A stretch of DNA of 64,000 nt, taken from the NCBI GenBank assembly GCA_003586115.2, contig QVOM02000021.1, positions 6,638,119 through 6,702,118 of the forward strand. Reading direction: 5' to 3'. The notes beneath the pieces are model-generated. The model saw nothing but the letters and a program-made list of their open reading frames with translations. It had not been told where the DNA came from and did not search any database. Of the stretch, positions 24,101 through 39,100 are shown piece after piece. How positions within the stretch are numbered: position 1 is the stretch's first letter; each line of letters begins with the position of its first letter. Both the position numbers and the translations under genes were made by a program. Source of the stretch: Salvator merianae. Its lineage: Eukaryota; Chordata; Lepidosauria; Squamata; Teiidae.

Positions 24101-27100
24101 GTGCAGATTCTTGATTTCAGTTTATTATGTCATTATATAATATATGAACAAGGTTGCCTGATGTATACATCTTATTTTTCACAGGTTATTACTATTATCC
24201 TGAATATTATAATAGTTCTGATCCTTATGATTTACCTAAAGAATCAGTGCCAAGTAATAATAATGAGGGATCAAACTCTAATTGTATAGAGCACGTACAA
24301 TTAGATGATTATCCAGATGTGAATGGCACAAAACATGATAATCATGAGCAACAGGACAATGCAGTCCATAACACTGAGGTAAGCTAGCTTGTTTCTCACA
24401 TTTTTATCCTTCCCTTCTTTCTGGCAGTTGATGGAGCATATACATAGTACTGTGATTAGAGTTGGTCAGCTCTGAGTAACTTAGGGCCTGTTTGCATGTA
24501 CATGCCATGAGCATCTGCAGCTATCTAGTGAAGTGCTTCCACATTTTGCAGAGTCCCTAGCAATCCAATTGCTACTAGCTGTGGAGCAAAAAATTGTGCT
24601 CTACAGCTGTACCAGGAGCAGCTCCTGGTACAGAGTGTTCGCACCTATTTCCTGGTGTGAGTGCTGCAAGGTGCGGCTGCGCACTTGCGCACCGCATCCC
24701 AGGTTGCCATGGCAGCAGGCAGATATTTCCTCGGCCACTGTCTTGATGGGGCAGACAACATTCACACTGCAAGTGCTGGAAGCCCATTTCCAGGATGTTC
24801 CAGCCCTTGCAGTGCAGATGGCCACCACACTGTGGGGACTGTTCCACTTTGGAATGTTCGAATTTGAACATTCGAAGGTGGAAAGTATGAAAAGACCTTT
24901 AGTTCACCCTGAACAAAGACAGGGCACCTGGCAAGTAGGCTCTAATGCCTTGTGGAACCAGCCAACCAGCTTGTTGAGCAGACCAGACAGCTTGGACTGG
25001 GGCTCAGCTCACCCTGGTCACCACAGACTCCCCCTTCAGCTTTACGCATCATATTTCCACCTTCAGTTTTGCCAGGATCCCCCCACTTTTCTCCTTGACT
25101 GCTACCTGCTGTTGCTCCCCTGTTTGGCCCATGTCTCCCTGCCATACTGTGTTTGTTCTCAGCTGCCACTTGGAGCCACCATCTTTGTTCTAGCTGCATT
25201 TATTCTTATTCTCAGGAGTCTGCTGGGACCCACAGTCCCAAGAGGAGAAGGCAGGTGGTCACAAGTGGCAGCTGAGAATGAGAACAAATGGGCAAGAACA
25301 AAAACAGTGTCCACAAGTAGCAGCTGCAGCGAAGACAAAGATGCAGGCATGATTGGAAGTAAAGAATAAACTTGACATGCCAGGTATATGTGAATCAAAT
25401 GGGGAGGCAGCTGTAGACTGTAGCTGAGGGGGAGGGGTGGGAATCAGGTTGAGTCAGATCATCCAGTTTCTTCAAGGTTTGGCTCAAGTGCATGCTAACC
25501 CCTAATTTTAAGCCTGTCTCATCTCACCAGTGATCCTACTGAACAGGGCTGATAATGAATATACTTACTTGAAGCAAGACAGCTTAGCAAATTCCTAACT
25601 ATAATTCAGTTCTATTCTTGCTACAGTTCTGTAAATTATTTAGGCCCGCTTTTTCGGTTAGTAAAGTCCAAGTGTATTGGGCTGTAACTTTTGGTAGCAT
25701 AGCTGTAGTAGCTGGGGCTCATGGGAGTTGTAGTCCAAGGTATCTGAAAGTCACTGGGTTGGCAGTGGCTGATTTAAGAGATGAGCCATGAAGCTCAGAG
25801 GTACAAGTGAACATTGCTAAGGGACTGTTCTTGCATTCGACTCTTCTTTACAGAGTAAACTGCAGCTAGGTCTTGCATTGCAACTCTTTTTGCATTATGC
25901 TGTCAAAGATGGTAGTAGACTGAAGTGGGAAGAAAGAAAAACTGCTTTTGCTTTTTCATCATCTTTCTGACTGTCTTTAGCAGTCAGTCTCAGGTGTGAT
26001 AACTTCTGTATGGCAGCTGTTTATCTAAAACGGAGTCTAGTTTTGCTTACCGTGTTTCTTGGTCTGCAAACGATAGAGAATGAAATAACAGTGGCTTACT
26101 TTAGAAGACTTATCGTGAGTAGACATAAGGTAACATTGCGTAATGTACAGTGTTCTTTAATGTGTTTTACAGATATTTTAATTTTATGTTTTGTTTCTTG
26201 ATCTTAGAAACTAGAAGATCCTCCAATAGCCGAGGGTACATTGGCTGAAAGCCTGCGGGCTGCTGCAGAGGCTGCTGTATCACAGACAGGATTTATATAT
26301 GATGAGAGCACTGGATTATATTATGATCACAGTACTGGCTTCTACTATAACTCAGTAAATATTTGCTTCTCTCTTTACTCATTTAAGACTAAATAATATA
26401 ATCTACTGATGGTGCTTGAAGTTCCACTAGAAATAATTGTGAATAGCTTTTCTTTCATTATTAATATCCATATAAATACTGGCATTGATTGAATGAGAAA
26501 ATGTTCAGATATGGAGTAAAAGTCCTTACAGTGGAGACTAATTTAATTTTAATTTTAAAGGAAAAGTTGGGAGCCAAAATATGCAGTCATCTTAGTTCGC
26601 AATCTGCATGTTTTTGCTAATATGAGATTGCAGGGTGATCATTTAATAAGAAGGGAGGAACAACAGATCCAAAGCTTGAGCAGTCTGTGTATTTCTAGTG
26701 TGTGCATGGATGTGGCACCACAGAGATGGTAAGGTCTCACGTAGCTGCTGGACAATTAATAAGAAGAGTGCAGACCCCAAGTCAAAAAGGGATTAGATAC
26801 TTTTGATCAGCAGAATATGAAACATACAAGAGGTTATGTTAAAAGTCTTTGTCTTATCTGAAGTGTCTTTATCTGCACATATGAAGGTATAAAATGGCAG
26901 ACTCAGCAACCCTGTGAATTATAAACCCTGAGACTCGCCCTGAGACTTCCAGGTGAAGGGTAAATTAAAAATATTATTAATAAATAAATAATTGGTAGGG
27001 AAAATTATGCACATCATGGTGGTCCGTGAAAGTTTTGCACTGGCTGCCTGTTCGCTGCTGAAATCATTTCAAGCTGTTGATGTAACATATAAAGGACTAA

Positions 27101-30100
27101 GTGGCTTGGGCCCTGATTCTGAAGGAACACCTTCTCCCATATAGACCTGCCTATCTCAAGGAGATTAATTCTGCCTCTCTTAAGAGGTGCAAGGGGTAGA
27201 GACTCATCAAAAGGCCTTTTCTGTGGTAGTCCCCAGACTCTGGAACAGCCTCCCTCTGGAGGTTCACCAGGTTTTGGGGGTCTGGTTAAAACATACCTCT
27301 TCACCCAGGCCTTTGATGTTTAGGTTCCCCGAGTATTGTCCTGCCAAGGAGGGAAGGAGGATTATATTTTGAATATGTTTTAGGTATATTCTATATATTT
27401 TATCTTTTTGTTATTGTGACCTGCCCTGGGACCTTCAGGTGACCGGCAGGATATAAATTCTTAAATAAATAAACTTTGAATTCCTTTTTAATGTTCTCAT
27501 ATGCTTTCACTTCTAATATTGGTATTTAGCATTAACGAAAGTATTGTACTTTTTTGTTAAAGGAAAACCAACTTTATTATGATCCAACTACTGGAATATA
27601 TTACTACTGTGATGTTGAGAGTGGCCGCTATCAGTTCCATTCACGAGTGGATCTGCAGTCTTATGGGACTGGAACAGCTCAGCATAGCAAAGACAGAAAA
27701 GGCAAAAAGAAGAGAAAAGATGCAGACTGGCCTAGAGCAAATGAGCATAAGGTATTTTATTTTAACAAAATACTGTTTTATTAAAATGTGCCCTATATGG
27801 GAATTTTTTAAAAAAAATTAGCATCTTTCTGAAATCAGGTGAATATTTATGTGTTTTTTTTAAAAAAAACTTGATGCATTCTAAATGGTTGAGAATAACA
27901 GTGAAACTACTTAGATGAAGTTATATATGGTTCATGCATAATGAAGGAGTAATTAAAGGAAGCAAAATTTAAGATATAACATTTGTAGGAATTAATTACC
28001 TAAAATTGGGCTCAAGAAACAATTGATGAAGCTGGTTGTTAGTGCATTCTTAGTCTGTAAATGAATTACGTCAGGTATTAGGGCTACAACTTTCCAGAAT
28101 AGTCTTCCTCGTGACTGTGTAAACTTGACTAGTTTCAGGAAATATAAATTGGTAAAGGTTTGGATAAATCAGTTTTTGTTCTGATGTTTCAGGGCTCATT
28201 GAGATCTACAGTTTCTTGGGTTTGTTTGTTTTCGCTTTCTCCTTTCTCTGAAATGTTGGATTTTGTTCTACCTGGAACTCCCTGACTTGGATGTATGTGC
28301 ATGGGATGTCTGTCCTTCCCTTCAAAAACTTTATACTAATTGGGGAGGGAGTCTTTCTGCCAGTCTGATTGACCATATAGGAGTTGTGTTCCTTAGACAC
28401 TGTTGCTTGTTTGCCTCAGGTTTTTGAGTTACCTAGAATTATTTGTCTCTCGTCTGAACTTTTAGCAAAGATAAGTAACTTATAAGATAAGTTACTTATA
28501 TTTAAGTAACTTAAATCTTATATATTTAGTATAAAAGAGGCTGATTGTCCTGCTGTGAGGTAGTTGCTAGTTTGGACTTAATTCTTAGTGAGAGAAAAGT
28601 AAAGGTAGGTGCTCGGCTCATGTTTGGTTCCTGGTGAGCACATGGACACACTGGTGTAATTTTTTTTTTGACGGTGATATGGAAGTGGTTTGCCTTACAG
28701 CCTGCAGCCCTGGGATTTCTTAGTGCTACACCAACCAAGTACAGTACTAACTAGATCTGGCGCTTCTTAGTTCTTGGGATCAACCAAAGTTGGTTAGGTG
28801 CTCCTACCAGCTGAGACATCAGTGAGTAAAGAGAGAGATAAAATAATATGTTGAAACTTAACTGCATCATAAAAGTGTATCCTTTAAGCCTAGATATAAC
28901 TGAAATTAGTAATTTCAGTTTAAGAAATTTCAGATTAAGAAATGTAGAAATGTGTTATTGGATCAGACCTGTGGCCCAGCCAGTTCAGCAGCCTGCTCTC
29001 ACAAGTGTCAAACCAGTTGCATATGGAAACCTATGAACTATGCCACATATCTGTACCTCCCAGAAACTATGCATTTTTTACCTTTCTTAAGAAAAGGGAT
29101 CTGAATAGATTTTAAGAGCCAGTATGGGCAATCTATGTTATCTTTCATCTCTCCATCCTTCATTACTAAACATCTTCACAAATGTACAGTATAAAACCTA
29201 GATTTTTTGCAAAACTGTGTCTATGACAAATGTACTAGTAAGATAGTCTTACTGCAAGACCATCCATGTATACACAGAATAATGTGTTTAATATATGCAT
29301 TGGTCTGTCTACACTTTTAGCCATTCTGTAGTTGTCATAAGGGCTAACCTGTCTTTCATTTGGAGTAAGGGTGTACATAAAGCACTCAAAATATACAAAA
29401 ATCCAAACTGTTGTGTTTAGTATCTGTTGATTTGGGTGGTAGGGCATGATGGATGCTGTGTACCACCCAACTCAAAGGAACAGTCAGTCTGGTGATTTTT
29501 TAAAAAAAACTTTCTTTCAGCAAGTGGAAAACATGCTTTCAAAATAACATTCAGGACCCCAGAATAAAGCAATCTGAAACAAAGTTACTTTATTTTAGAC
29601 TCAAAATAGCACTTTGTTTTAAGGCCTGTTTAATTTCAAGTTCAAAATATGTCAAACAGTGATATTAAATTGAAATATTTTGAGCTCAAAATACTTTGCA
29701 CATTTGGCAGTCTTACTGGGCATTTTAAAATAATATCCAAACTAAGTTCTGTAGATGAATGGTTTAGCTGCAGTGTAAAAAGCAGTAACCTGCTCAGTTG
29801 CACTCTGGTTCTGAGCCCATGAGAGCAAAGTTATCTTCTAGGCCTTCATGTGTTCTCTTAATTGCTATGTACAGAGGCTTGTCTTCAGCCAGTGTTACCT
29901 GTATACCCATTATACAGGATTATGTTCTTCATGTTGCTGCTGGTGTACTGAGGAAGAGGGAAGGATAAAGGATCTAGCTTAAGTATCATAGTCATACGTT
30001 GAAAACTTGTTAAAATTGAAATATCTGATCTACAAAGAAAATGCACTATGTGGTTGTGCCACCTTTCTCTAAAAGAATACGGCATACAACAGCTTTTGGT

Positions 30101-33100
30101 CTTTTTGTGATAAGAAAATCAAAGTCTATGTATAAGAAACAATTGTGTGTTGAAGCAAGTTGTTTCCGTAGTACTCTTGGTACAGACTCCATTTTTACAC
30201 TGTATTGTTTACTGTGTACTGCTGTTCATCTTTAGGTACATCAGTTGACAGAAAACATGGCTAATCTGAAGATTTCATCTTCTGGATTGGCAACTTCTGG
30301 TAAAGGTAGAGTTGAGACATCAAATGGATTAGTTTGTGGATGTTTACAGTTTATTGCAAAGGACATTTAAATTTGATTACATCAAGATCTATTTTGGAAT
30401 AAATCCAAATTTTACAGATGTGCTGTGGTTAAGTATACTCTTTCTGTGCCTTGAAACCTGCATTGATCCACAGCAGGATTCACTTTTCTTTCTTTTGCAC
30501 TGTGTGTAAGTAATGCATAGGGGACTGCAGAAGGGAATGAAATCCTGCTTCGTATATGGAATTCAGCTAGTGCCAAGTTAAATTATGAAACTGATTTGAA
30601 AAAAGCATTTAAAAAAATAAGCTATAATATTTTTCTGTTCCAAAATGATACTGAATTTGATCCAGATGTGCAAACTCTTAAATGTTCCTGCTTTTCTTTC
30701 CATTGAGAACTGTGAGGAGCACATGTTCAGCCAATTACACATTAGTCATATGTTTATATTATGCAGATCATAATATGTTTATATCATATTAACTGAGCTC
30801 TTTCGATATATTTGATTCAAAAATCATAAATATTTTAATTCTACTGACGTATGCTTTCTTCTTATGGAAAATACTATTTTGTTCCCAAGCTACCAAATGT
30901 TACTTCTCAAAAGTTGCTAATTGTGTTAGATCTCAGCCTTGTTTAACAGCCTTGATGAACCTCATGTTCTGAGCATGTTTTCAGCTGTGTGTTCCATCAG
31001 TGCTAATCAGCCTGGTTAGTCAGTGGTCAAAGATGATGGGAGATTATTGCAAAACCTTTGGAGTACCCTGGGTAGCAGGACATTGTTTTTCCAAGCAGAA
31101 GTTTCACTTTGTTCTGCAGGAATTACTTTCGTATGAAAAGTCTTGGTTAATATCTTTTGTATGTGACTGTAAGCAGACAGAACTCTATAGTACTGTAGAG
31201 AATATTTATTGGTTGCATGACCAGTGGTGTTCAGTTAATCCTTTAGGGTTGTGAAAACTCTGTTTTTTTGAAAGCCAGAATAGTTGTTTAACAACCATTT
31301 AGAATGCATATTTGCTCTGAAAGTATGTGCATTTCAAAATGCAAAACACAAGGCATATTTCTTGCTTGCAGATTACATGATTGGAATAATGTTTCAGGAA
31401 TGCTGGCTGTTTCTTTTTGATTGTGAAAACTCCTTCCACCCATTCTCTTTTTCTGTCATACTACTGTACTCATTTGGACTGTTGCATCCTAATGTAAGCA
31501 GCTGTGTAGTTACGGTAATCTCTTGGTGGTGATCATGATGAGGCTATCGATATGGATAATTTAGAGCAAACCTCCTATATGGTGATAGAATGATAGCTCC
31601 TTTGAATTGATGAAGATCAAACCTAAGTCATTCTTCTTGCTAGTAAAATAAGGAAGTATGAGGCACAAGTCTTTGCCTCCTTAAAAAACTGTCTTCCTTC
31701 ATTTCCACTTAGTTGATGAATTAGTTGATACTTCATATTGCAGCCAGTCTAAGAAGGATATGTCAGGGAAAGTTTATTTAAATTCTATAGGTTGCAAAAT
31801 ATACATTTAAAATGGCTTTAACAAACAAACTACAAACTATACAGAATAACACAATAATGGACTTAACCCACAGGAAACTGTCTTCCCCAAAAGTAACAGA
31901 AATTCCCCCTGAATGTCTCTAAATAATTAGCTTGTCTGTTCTTCACTGGCCTTGTATCTCTTCTACAGTTGTCTTTCTCTGTCTCAGATTTCAAACAGCT
32001 GTAATATACCACATCTGTCTACTAACACCCCTAGATACTACGATAGAGAAGGTTTGGGAGTCAGTTATACTCATTGTATTTGTATTGCTTGCTTTTCTAA
32101 TGCTAATATTGTACTTTCAGTTGGTAATAGATTGGGAGCCATATTCTTCAGTCATCTGTTCTGTACAGTTTATATACAATTTTTGGTTGTTCTGTTGCAT
32201 TTTACCCTCAAGGAGATTTATAGCTTGGGCACGTTGTGCAAATCAAAGTGTCTCTATTCATGGTATGTTCTAGAGCAAGTAAAAGTATGGAGTAATTATC
32301 CAGAGCTGATTTGTAATTTGTAGTCATAATGTTATTTTTTTTTAGCTGTTATTTAAGCTGGCAGTAGGCTAAGAAAGGCATTGCATTCACTATATAATTC
32401 TTTTGACCTACATTTTATGATACTGTTCATTTTTCATACTAAATTCTACTAATGTGAATTTCTTTCCAAATGTGGAGAAACAGAGGAAGGGGAAGGAGAT
32501 GACTCTCCAATAATTCCCCACTAAAAAGTTCTTAATTAATCTAAATGCATTACTTGGAGTGATTGCATAAATGATTATGCTGCTTCCGCTACTGGATATA
32601 GATGTATACTCTTCACATTCTTCAGTGACTTTATTGTCATGTGTTACCCTGCCTGTCACCTGTGTTAGGGAAATTCCCTCATAATTTGATTGTTAGGGTC
32701 TTTTTGAACATCTGTCACAATTGAAAAAGTCATGCTCTGATGAAAATAGTGTATTATTGCACCATTTGTTAAACATGTTTGCCTTTCTGCTTAATTGGGT
32801 AGCAGTGAATGGCAGTGTATGGAAGTTTTATATTGGGCACTCTTTTCACTGTGAAGAAACTGTGTGTTTATTTGTTTAGAATTAAGTTTCCCCAAAGTGT
32901 TCAGGTTGAGTGAAGATATTTTTGTAAAACACTAGATGAATTTCCCCCCTTTTAATTCTAGGAGGAAAGGATACTAGCATGCTGTCATAGTACTTTTACA
33001 TTTCAAGGGGAAATAGGGTTGTGAGTAAGTAGCAGTCACCCTAACCATTTATACTAGTTTAATTCCATAATCCTAATGATTGATTGATCTGAAATCAGTT

Positions 33101-36100
33101 AGACCTATGAATGCTAATCACCCTTATCAGTAGCAAATCAGTTCCAAAACAGACATTATAGCAAAAATCAGGATAACAGAAACAGTTACTCCATTAGTTT
33201 AAATGGGAAAATTGTATTGATTCCAAGTTCACTCCCAAATTACCTAAATTATTTATGTAAGATAGTTCTGTACTGCCTTACACCATACTCCCAGGGCCTG
33301 ATATCATTAAAAAAAAGCAGTGTAGCAAATGAAATGTATTTAAACATTTATATCCTGTCCTTCACCAAAAGATCCCAGGGTGGGTCACAACAACAAAAAC
33401 ATCAAATATATAATATATACTTAAAACATATTTAAAATATAACCTTCCCTCCCTTGGTGGTACCTATCACAGAGATACGGAGAGAACCACCATAAAACAG
33501 TGCTTCTAGGTCCTAGTTTCCAAAGCCACTCCAAGAGAATTAGTAACAGTTAATGATATTATATCTAAAATGGACATGGAAAGATCTAATTAAAGATCAA
33601 AGTTTACATTCAAGATTTAAGCTTATATGGATTAGAGCAAATGCTTTCTACATTTTGTTCTCTAAATCAGAATTTTCAGTTACAGTATGACATGTGATCT
33701 GGGGAAAGGGAGTTTTTATAAATGAAAACTCAAGATAACGGGAGAAAGGGTAAAGCCAGATTAGTGCATTAATATTGCATGACTAATATTTTTGTAAGCT
33801 ATAAAGAAGAACCATACAAAAAGAGGAAGTGATAAGTCAAATACATGTTCATCCTTGGAGAGAAGGTGTTGATCTACATAGTTCATTAATATTATTGAAA
33901 GAGTTCAGAAGAGAAATTTTGTCAAATGCTGTGGAGAAAGTTCAAGTGATAGATACAAGCATGTAGAATAAAGAATGAATAGAACAACAGTTGACAGTCT
34001 TTTCTCCTGAAACAAATCTGGCTGATGAATAGTCACCACCAGCATTTGTAGAATGAGTTGGTAATATAACTGTTTTGTCTGAGTGGCTAATATGCTGAAG
34101 TTGAAGTGGGAATATGATCTCTTCTGAGAAAAGAAACTGAAGGCTGTTGTGGGTAGTGCATACCACAAGCTAGAGATGATCATTGATAAATTAGCCTACT
34201 GGCCAATACAGTAGGTACATATCAGACCAAAGAAATTCCAGGTAAGGATAGGGATGGGGGAGATACAGAGGAGAAGACAACAGTGAAGAAATTTTGACAA
34301 ATGTGGAACAGATACAATGCTTTGGGCTATTTAGAAAGTGCAGACCAAAGGCTCTGAAAAAAAAAACAGTGAAGTGACGGAAGATTGATAATAAACTGAT
34401 TTTAAAATCTGAACACTGAAGATGATCTTCAGCCAATATATCCTAGAGTGGTTAAATTGATGAGTTATCAGTTGATACTCTTTTTCTACTGTTAAGCAAA
34501 ATATTTTAAATGCACTGGCTTACTTAACTTTGTAGCTAGTGGCTTAGAAGAACCTTTTTTAAAAAAAAAGCATTATTAACATTCTACAAGTTTGATTTTC
34601 TATAAATGTTCTTCAGGACTTGAATACAACTGAACAAAAATCATGCAGCAATTTGAACAGCCTTTCTACCACCAGTGAGCTAAGTTCTCCAGAAGAGGAA
34701 GAATGTTCAAATATGAAGAAAGCAAAAGTGGATGCTGGTACAAAGGAGAATCTGACAGCCAGAGAATCATTTGCCACAAGTGACAGCAATTTACTATTTG
34801 AAAAGGATGCGCGATGTACTGTTACAGAGGACAGTAAAACAGAAGTGGAAAGTGAACCAGAAGAAGGTGAAATTACAGACTCCGAAGAGGAGGAATATAG
34901 CACTGAAGATGAAATAATAAGTGAAGGAACTGTAAATTCAGAAGATACTGATAGTGAAGGTGAATTATTTTTGAAGACTTTTACAAAGTATTCTTAAATA
35001 TTTTCAATTTGATGAGCAAACAGTAAAGAATGATGACAGATGAACTTTTCAAGTTTAATTGCTTTTTAGCAATCCAAAAAACCCAAACAAATTTCACTGA
35101 AATAGTAAAGTTTCCCAGTGTATCCTTTTCTTTCAAGATTGCATTATGGATTGTTTTACTGTAAAACTTATTGAAGTATTTTATGGTGTTGCTGCTTATG
35201 TGGTTCTTTTTCAAGAATAACTTGTTTCCAGAAGATTCTAAAAATGTAAATAGAACAGATGTGAATTGTCGTAATGTATGGAGACAATTTTTGAGGTGTG
35301 GGATAGATATTTTTCTTATCTGTAGTGCATGTGAAAATAGACATCTTATGGTTCATTCGTTAGGATATTTTGATGCCTCTGTGTGTGTTTTTAAATAGAA
35401 TTTAGTATTATATTTTCACAGTTTGACATTGGCATAAGTTAAACAGTTTTTAGCTTAGGAGTGTTTTATAGGGTTTGAGCAATATGTGTCCTGTATTACT
35501 TCCTTCTGGAATATAGAAGCCTTGGCATTATTCTTTCTTCTGTTAGTATTGCAAATCTCAAATCTCAATACTTAGCCTTGTTAAATTTACCCTGATATTT
35601 CTTGTCTCTAGTATTTAGAAAACACTAGAGTTTTTTTCTAATCCAGGAATATAATATGCTTTCCAGTCTTTTGCTGTGGTTTCCCCAATTTTAGACAGGC
35701 AAAAATGCTTAAAAGAAGACATGAAAAAAGTGAGATTTAGTTCACTTCAAAATATCAAGCAATATTTACATGACAGGATGTGATATGAGAGCTTAGAAAC
35801 AGTAACAAATACAAATGTGGTAATTGTAAAAAACACAAATGCATTGCAAAGCACCGAACAGGGAACATTGGACTTCCTTTAAAAAGTCATAACCAAAATG
35901 ATCCCATTAAGGTGTTCTAGTGCAGACTCAAAGATCAGGAAAATTCTGGTAGAGGACCCCATCTCATTGCATTAAATGCATCTCTATTTTGTGATTATCA
36001 AGAACCTTATTAGCAAAGGAAAGAATTTAGATCTGCATTAGCCCTGATCTGGTAGCTTTCAACTTTATCCAAAATCTTCAACTTTCAATCATAATCAGTG

Positions 36101-39100
36101 TTCCCTTCTTTAATTTCTAACTTTGATATAATAATTAATTGGAACAGCTGTTCAAATTGAGCTTAGATGGAAGATGTTCAGCCTTATTTATCCTTTAAAA
36201 TAAAATGCTAAAGACAGGCCAGTTGTGGATACAGTAAAAGTTACAGGAAGAGTAATATTAGTAAGCTGGTGGTTTACATTACAAATCTTAGAAAGATTAA
36301 GAAAATGCAGGATATCATAGAAAACATACTGAAGGATTCAAAGCCTTCTAGAATAAAAATGGTCTCTTAAGCCTAACCAGCTGGCCTTATATTGCTTTCA
36401 AAAGTAATATTAGAAAAGTTTGGTTTAGTTTGGTTTGATTTGGAAGTATGGAAATGTGAGACTAGCCCCATTGTTTTCTCTATCACTATAAAAAGTGTCT
36501 CCATTAAGGCACTGCAGTAATTTATTATTAACCTTCTTTCTGTTCCCAGAAGTAGTAAAGATACTGTTTGTTGACAGTGGTTGATACCAGAAACAGTTGT
36601 AGTTGTCATGATGCTATCTACTTTTAAATTTAATACGATATCTGTTACCAAGGCATGTCTCTGGCAGTACAGAACAATCAGCTTGTCAATTATTCTGGTG
36701 CTTGGCGACACTGGATATATTGAATCATTTGGCTTCACTGTGGATAGTTTGCAGATCCAGATTTTAAAGATGACCTTGCTTACCTAACCCAGCACTTATA
36801 TATATCATATTGATTTAGATGGCGACAAGATCTGGCCTCCTTGTATTAGAGTGATCGTAATTAGATCACCAGTGCTGCAGACAGGATCTCTGTATATCAT
36901 CACAGCAGACAAACCTGCCACAGTTGGAAGGTAATGTATACCAGTATGCAGAAATAATCAGGTTTACAAGTGAGATGATTATGTTAATCATTCATTTTCC
37001 TTCAGATATATTCAGATTTGAATTGTGCAAGCTGATAACAGCCATGACATTTCTGGTGAATTTGATATATGAATTCTGTGATTAACAAATCACTTTTAAA
37101 AACAATTTCCTCTCCCTGTAAATTAAAAGCAATATCCTTTGACTGCTGGTTAAATGTTAGTGATGGATATTAGGATGGGGTAAAGCAAAATAAACAATCA
37201 AGTAGGGTTTGATTTTTTTGTTTCAGCCATGTGTACAGATGTCAGACAGAAACAAAATACTGTACAATAATTCTTGTTATTTGATCTTAACTTGTTCCAT
37301 GAACATTATCATACAAGCAAAAATCTGCTTGTATAGGTTGAAATTATGCAACAATTGGGTAATGAGGAACTACTGGGTATAGTTTACAAACTAGTACAAC
37401 AACAACAACAACAATAATAATAATAATAATAATATGTAACTTCATCTCAGTCTAAAAATCTGCAATAGAAACCTATCTCGTTACATTGTTAAACTGGTTT
37501 GACATAGTTTTCACTGTTCTGACTAGGAATATGAAAGGAAGACTTGATAAGAGTTTGTCAGCAGGTTCATTGAAATTGTTAGTTGTGGTAGTATGATAGA
37601 AGCAGAGTGTGACACTTTGAAAAGGGAGGATTTGGAGGGTAAAAGTATAGGAACTGTTTTATATGGATTCCTATTTAACTTTGGTTCTCACAGGAATCCA
37701 TTTAGAGGGTTTTTTTCTTGATTCTTCAGGACAAAGTTCTCTTTGTCCTGCAGCATGCTGTTGCTGTGCTACCATGACCAGCAATCTGTACTAATTTATA
37801 AATAGCTACAGTAGGAAGCCTGCCCCATGCACACCCCTAGATTACGACTTCCTAACAAAAAAATTCTACTTTTACATAAGTGGGTTAACTGAGGTGGCTG
37901 GCTGCAAGGTAGTGACCGCAGCCATACTCTGAGTTGTTCCCAGCTATTGCTCTAGCCACTGTTAAATTTCCACTACTAGCCCTTGTCATATCATTCTGAA
38001 GCACTGTGAGAAATTACAACTATCTGGCAGTGCTCCTATGCTTGGGCTGGGCAGGTGGAGGGTGGGGAGGAAAGAATGCTCCTAAGATGCTGCACAGAGA
38101 TATGAAATAGTAATACTGGCTCTGCATCTAAGTAGACAGGGATAAAATAGTAGTGTTGATTACCCAAGGCAATACCTCATAGCATTGTTCCCTGTATGCT
38201 TTAATTATTACAGAGAGAAGGGTATGGAACACACACTGCAGATTCCAGAGGTCGGAGTTAGTAAGGTAATTTATTATTTGAGGTATTTTTATGTGATCTT
38301 ATTGTTAAAGAAGTAAAAAGGTGTTAGCTTACTACATCTTCAGTTTAATGCATTGATAATTAAATACACTTTTAAAACTTTTTTTGTTAGTTTCATGCAG
38401 AAGTATACTTTGACTGTGAATTGCAAAGTTACGTTCTTGTGGATCAAGGCAGTCAGAACGGAACTGTGGTTAATGGAAACCAGATTCTGCAGGTGAGTAT
38501 AAAAATTAGATGTGCTGTGGTCTTTCCTGCCTATCACTGAGAACTGCTGTTTTAACTGTCAAAGCCATCTCCGTCTCACATTCTGCTGCAGCTACAGCTT
38601 GTGTTTTCCTTTTAACATTCCCCACCTTGTAGTCTCTGAAGCTGTTTAGAAACCTTATCACAGCCCTGACCTGGAATTTTGGTTTGCTTTTCGTACAGCC
38701 TAAAACAAAAAGTGATCCTTATGTCCTGGAACATGGTGATGAAGTGAAGATTGGGGAAACGGTATTATCCTTTCATATACACCCTGGAAGTGAAACATGT
38801 GATGGATGTGAACCAGGGCAAGTCAGAGCCCATCTTCGTCTTGATAAGAAAAAATATTCTTACAGTAAGTGATTTGTAGTAAACAATTTCAGAAACAGTA
38901 GATTGGGAAATTGGGGTGGGAAAAAGAGAAACACTGCTGAACTATTAGTGAACTATTTATTTAAACTAACTGATTTGTAGTACTGAAGCATGGGAGGGGT
39001 TAGAAAAAATTAAAAAAACATCACCCAAAAAGTATATGTCTCTATTTTAACATTGAGCAAACTAATCTAAATTAGCTAAATTAAGGTTGTAAACGTAAGA

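Noticed and set aside
24533..25369. 278-codon + strand ORF in AGGF1 intron 3
   Set aside because: Its first 370 bases are a MITE; composition is not protein-like and no family is recognised.
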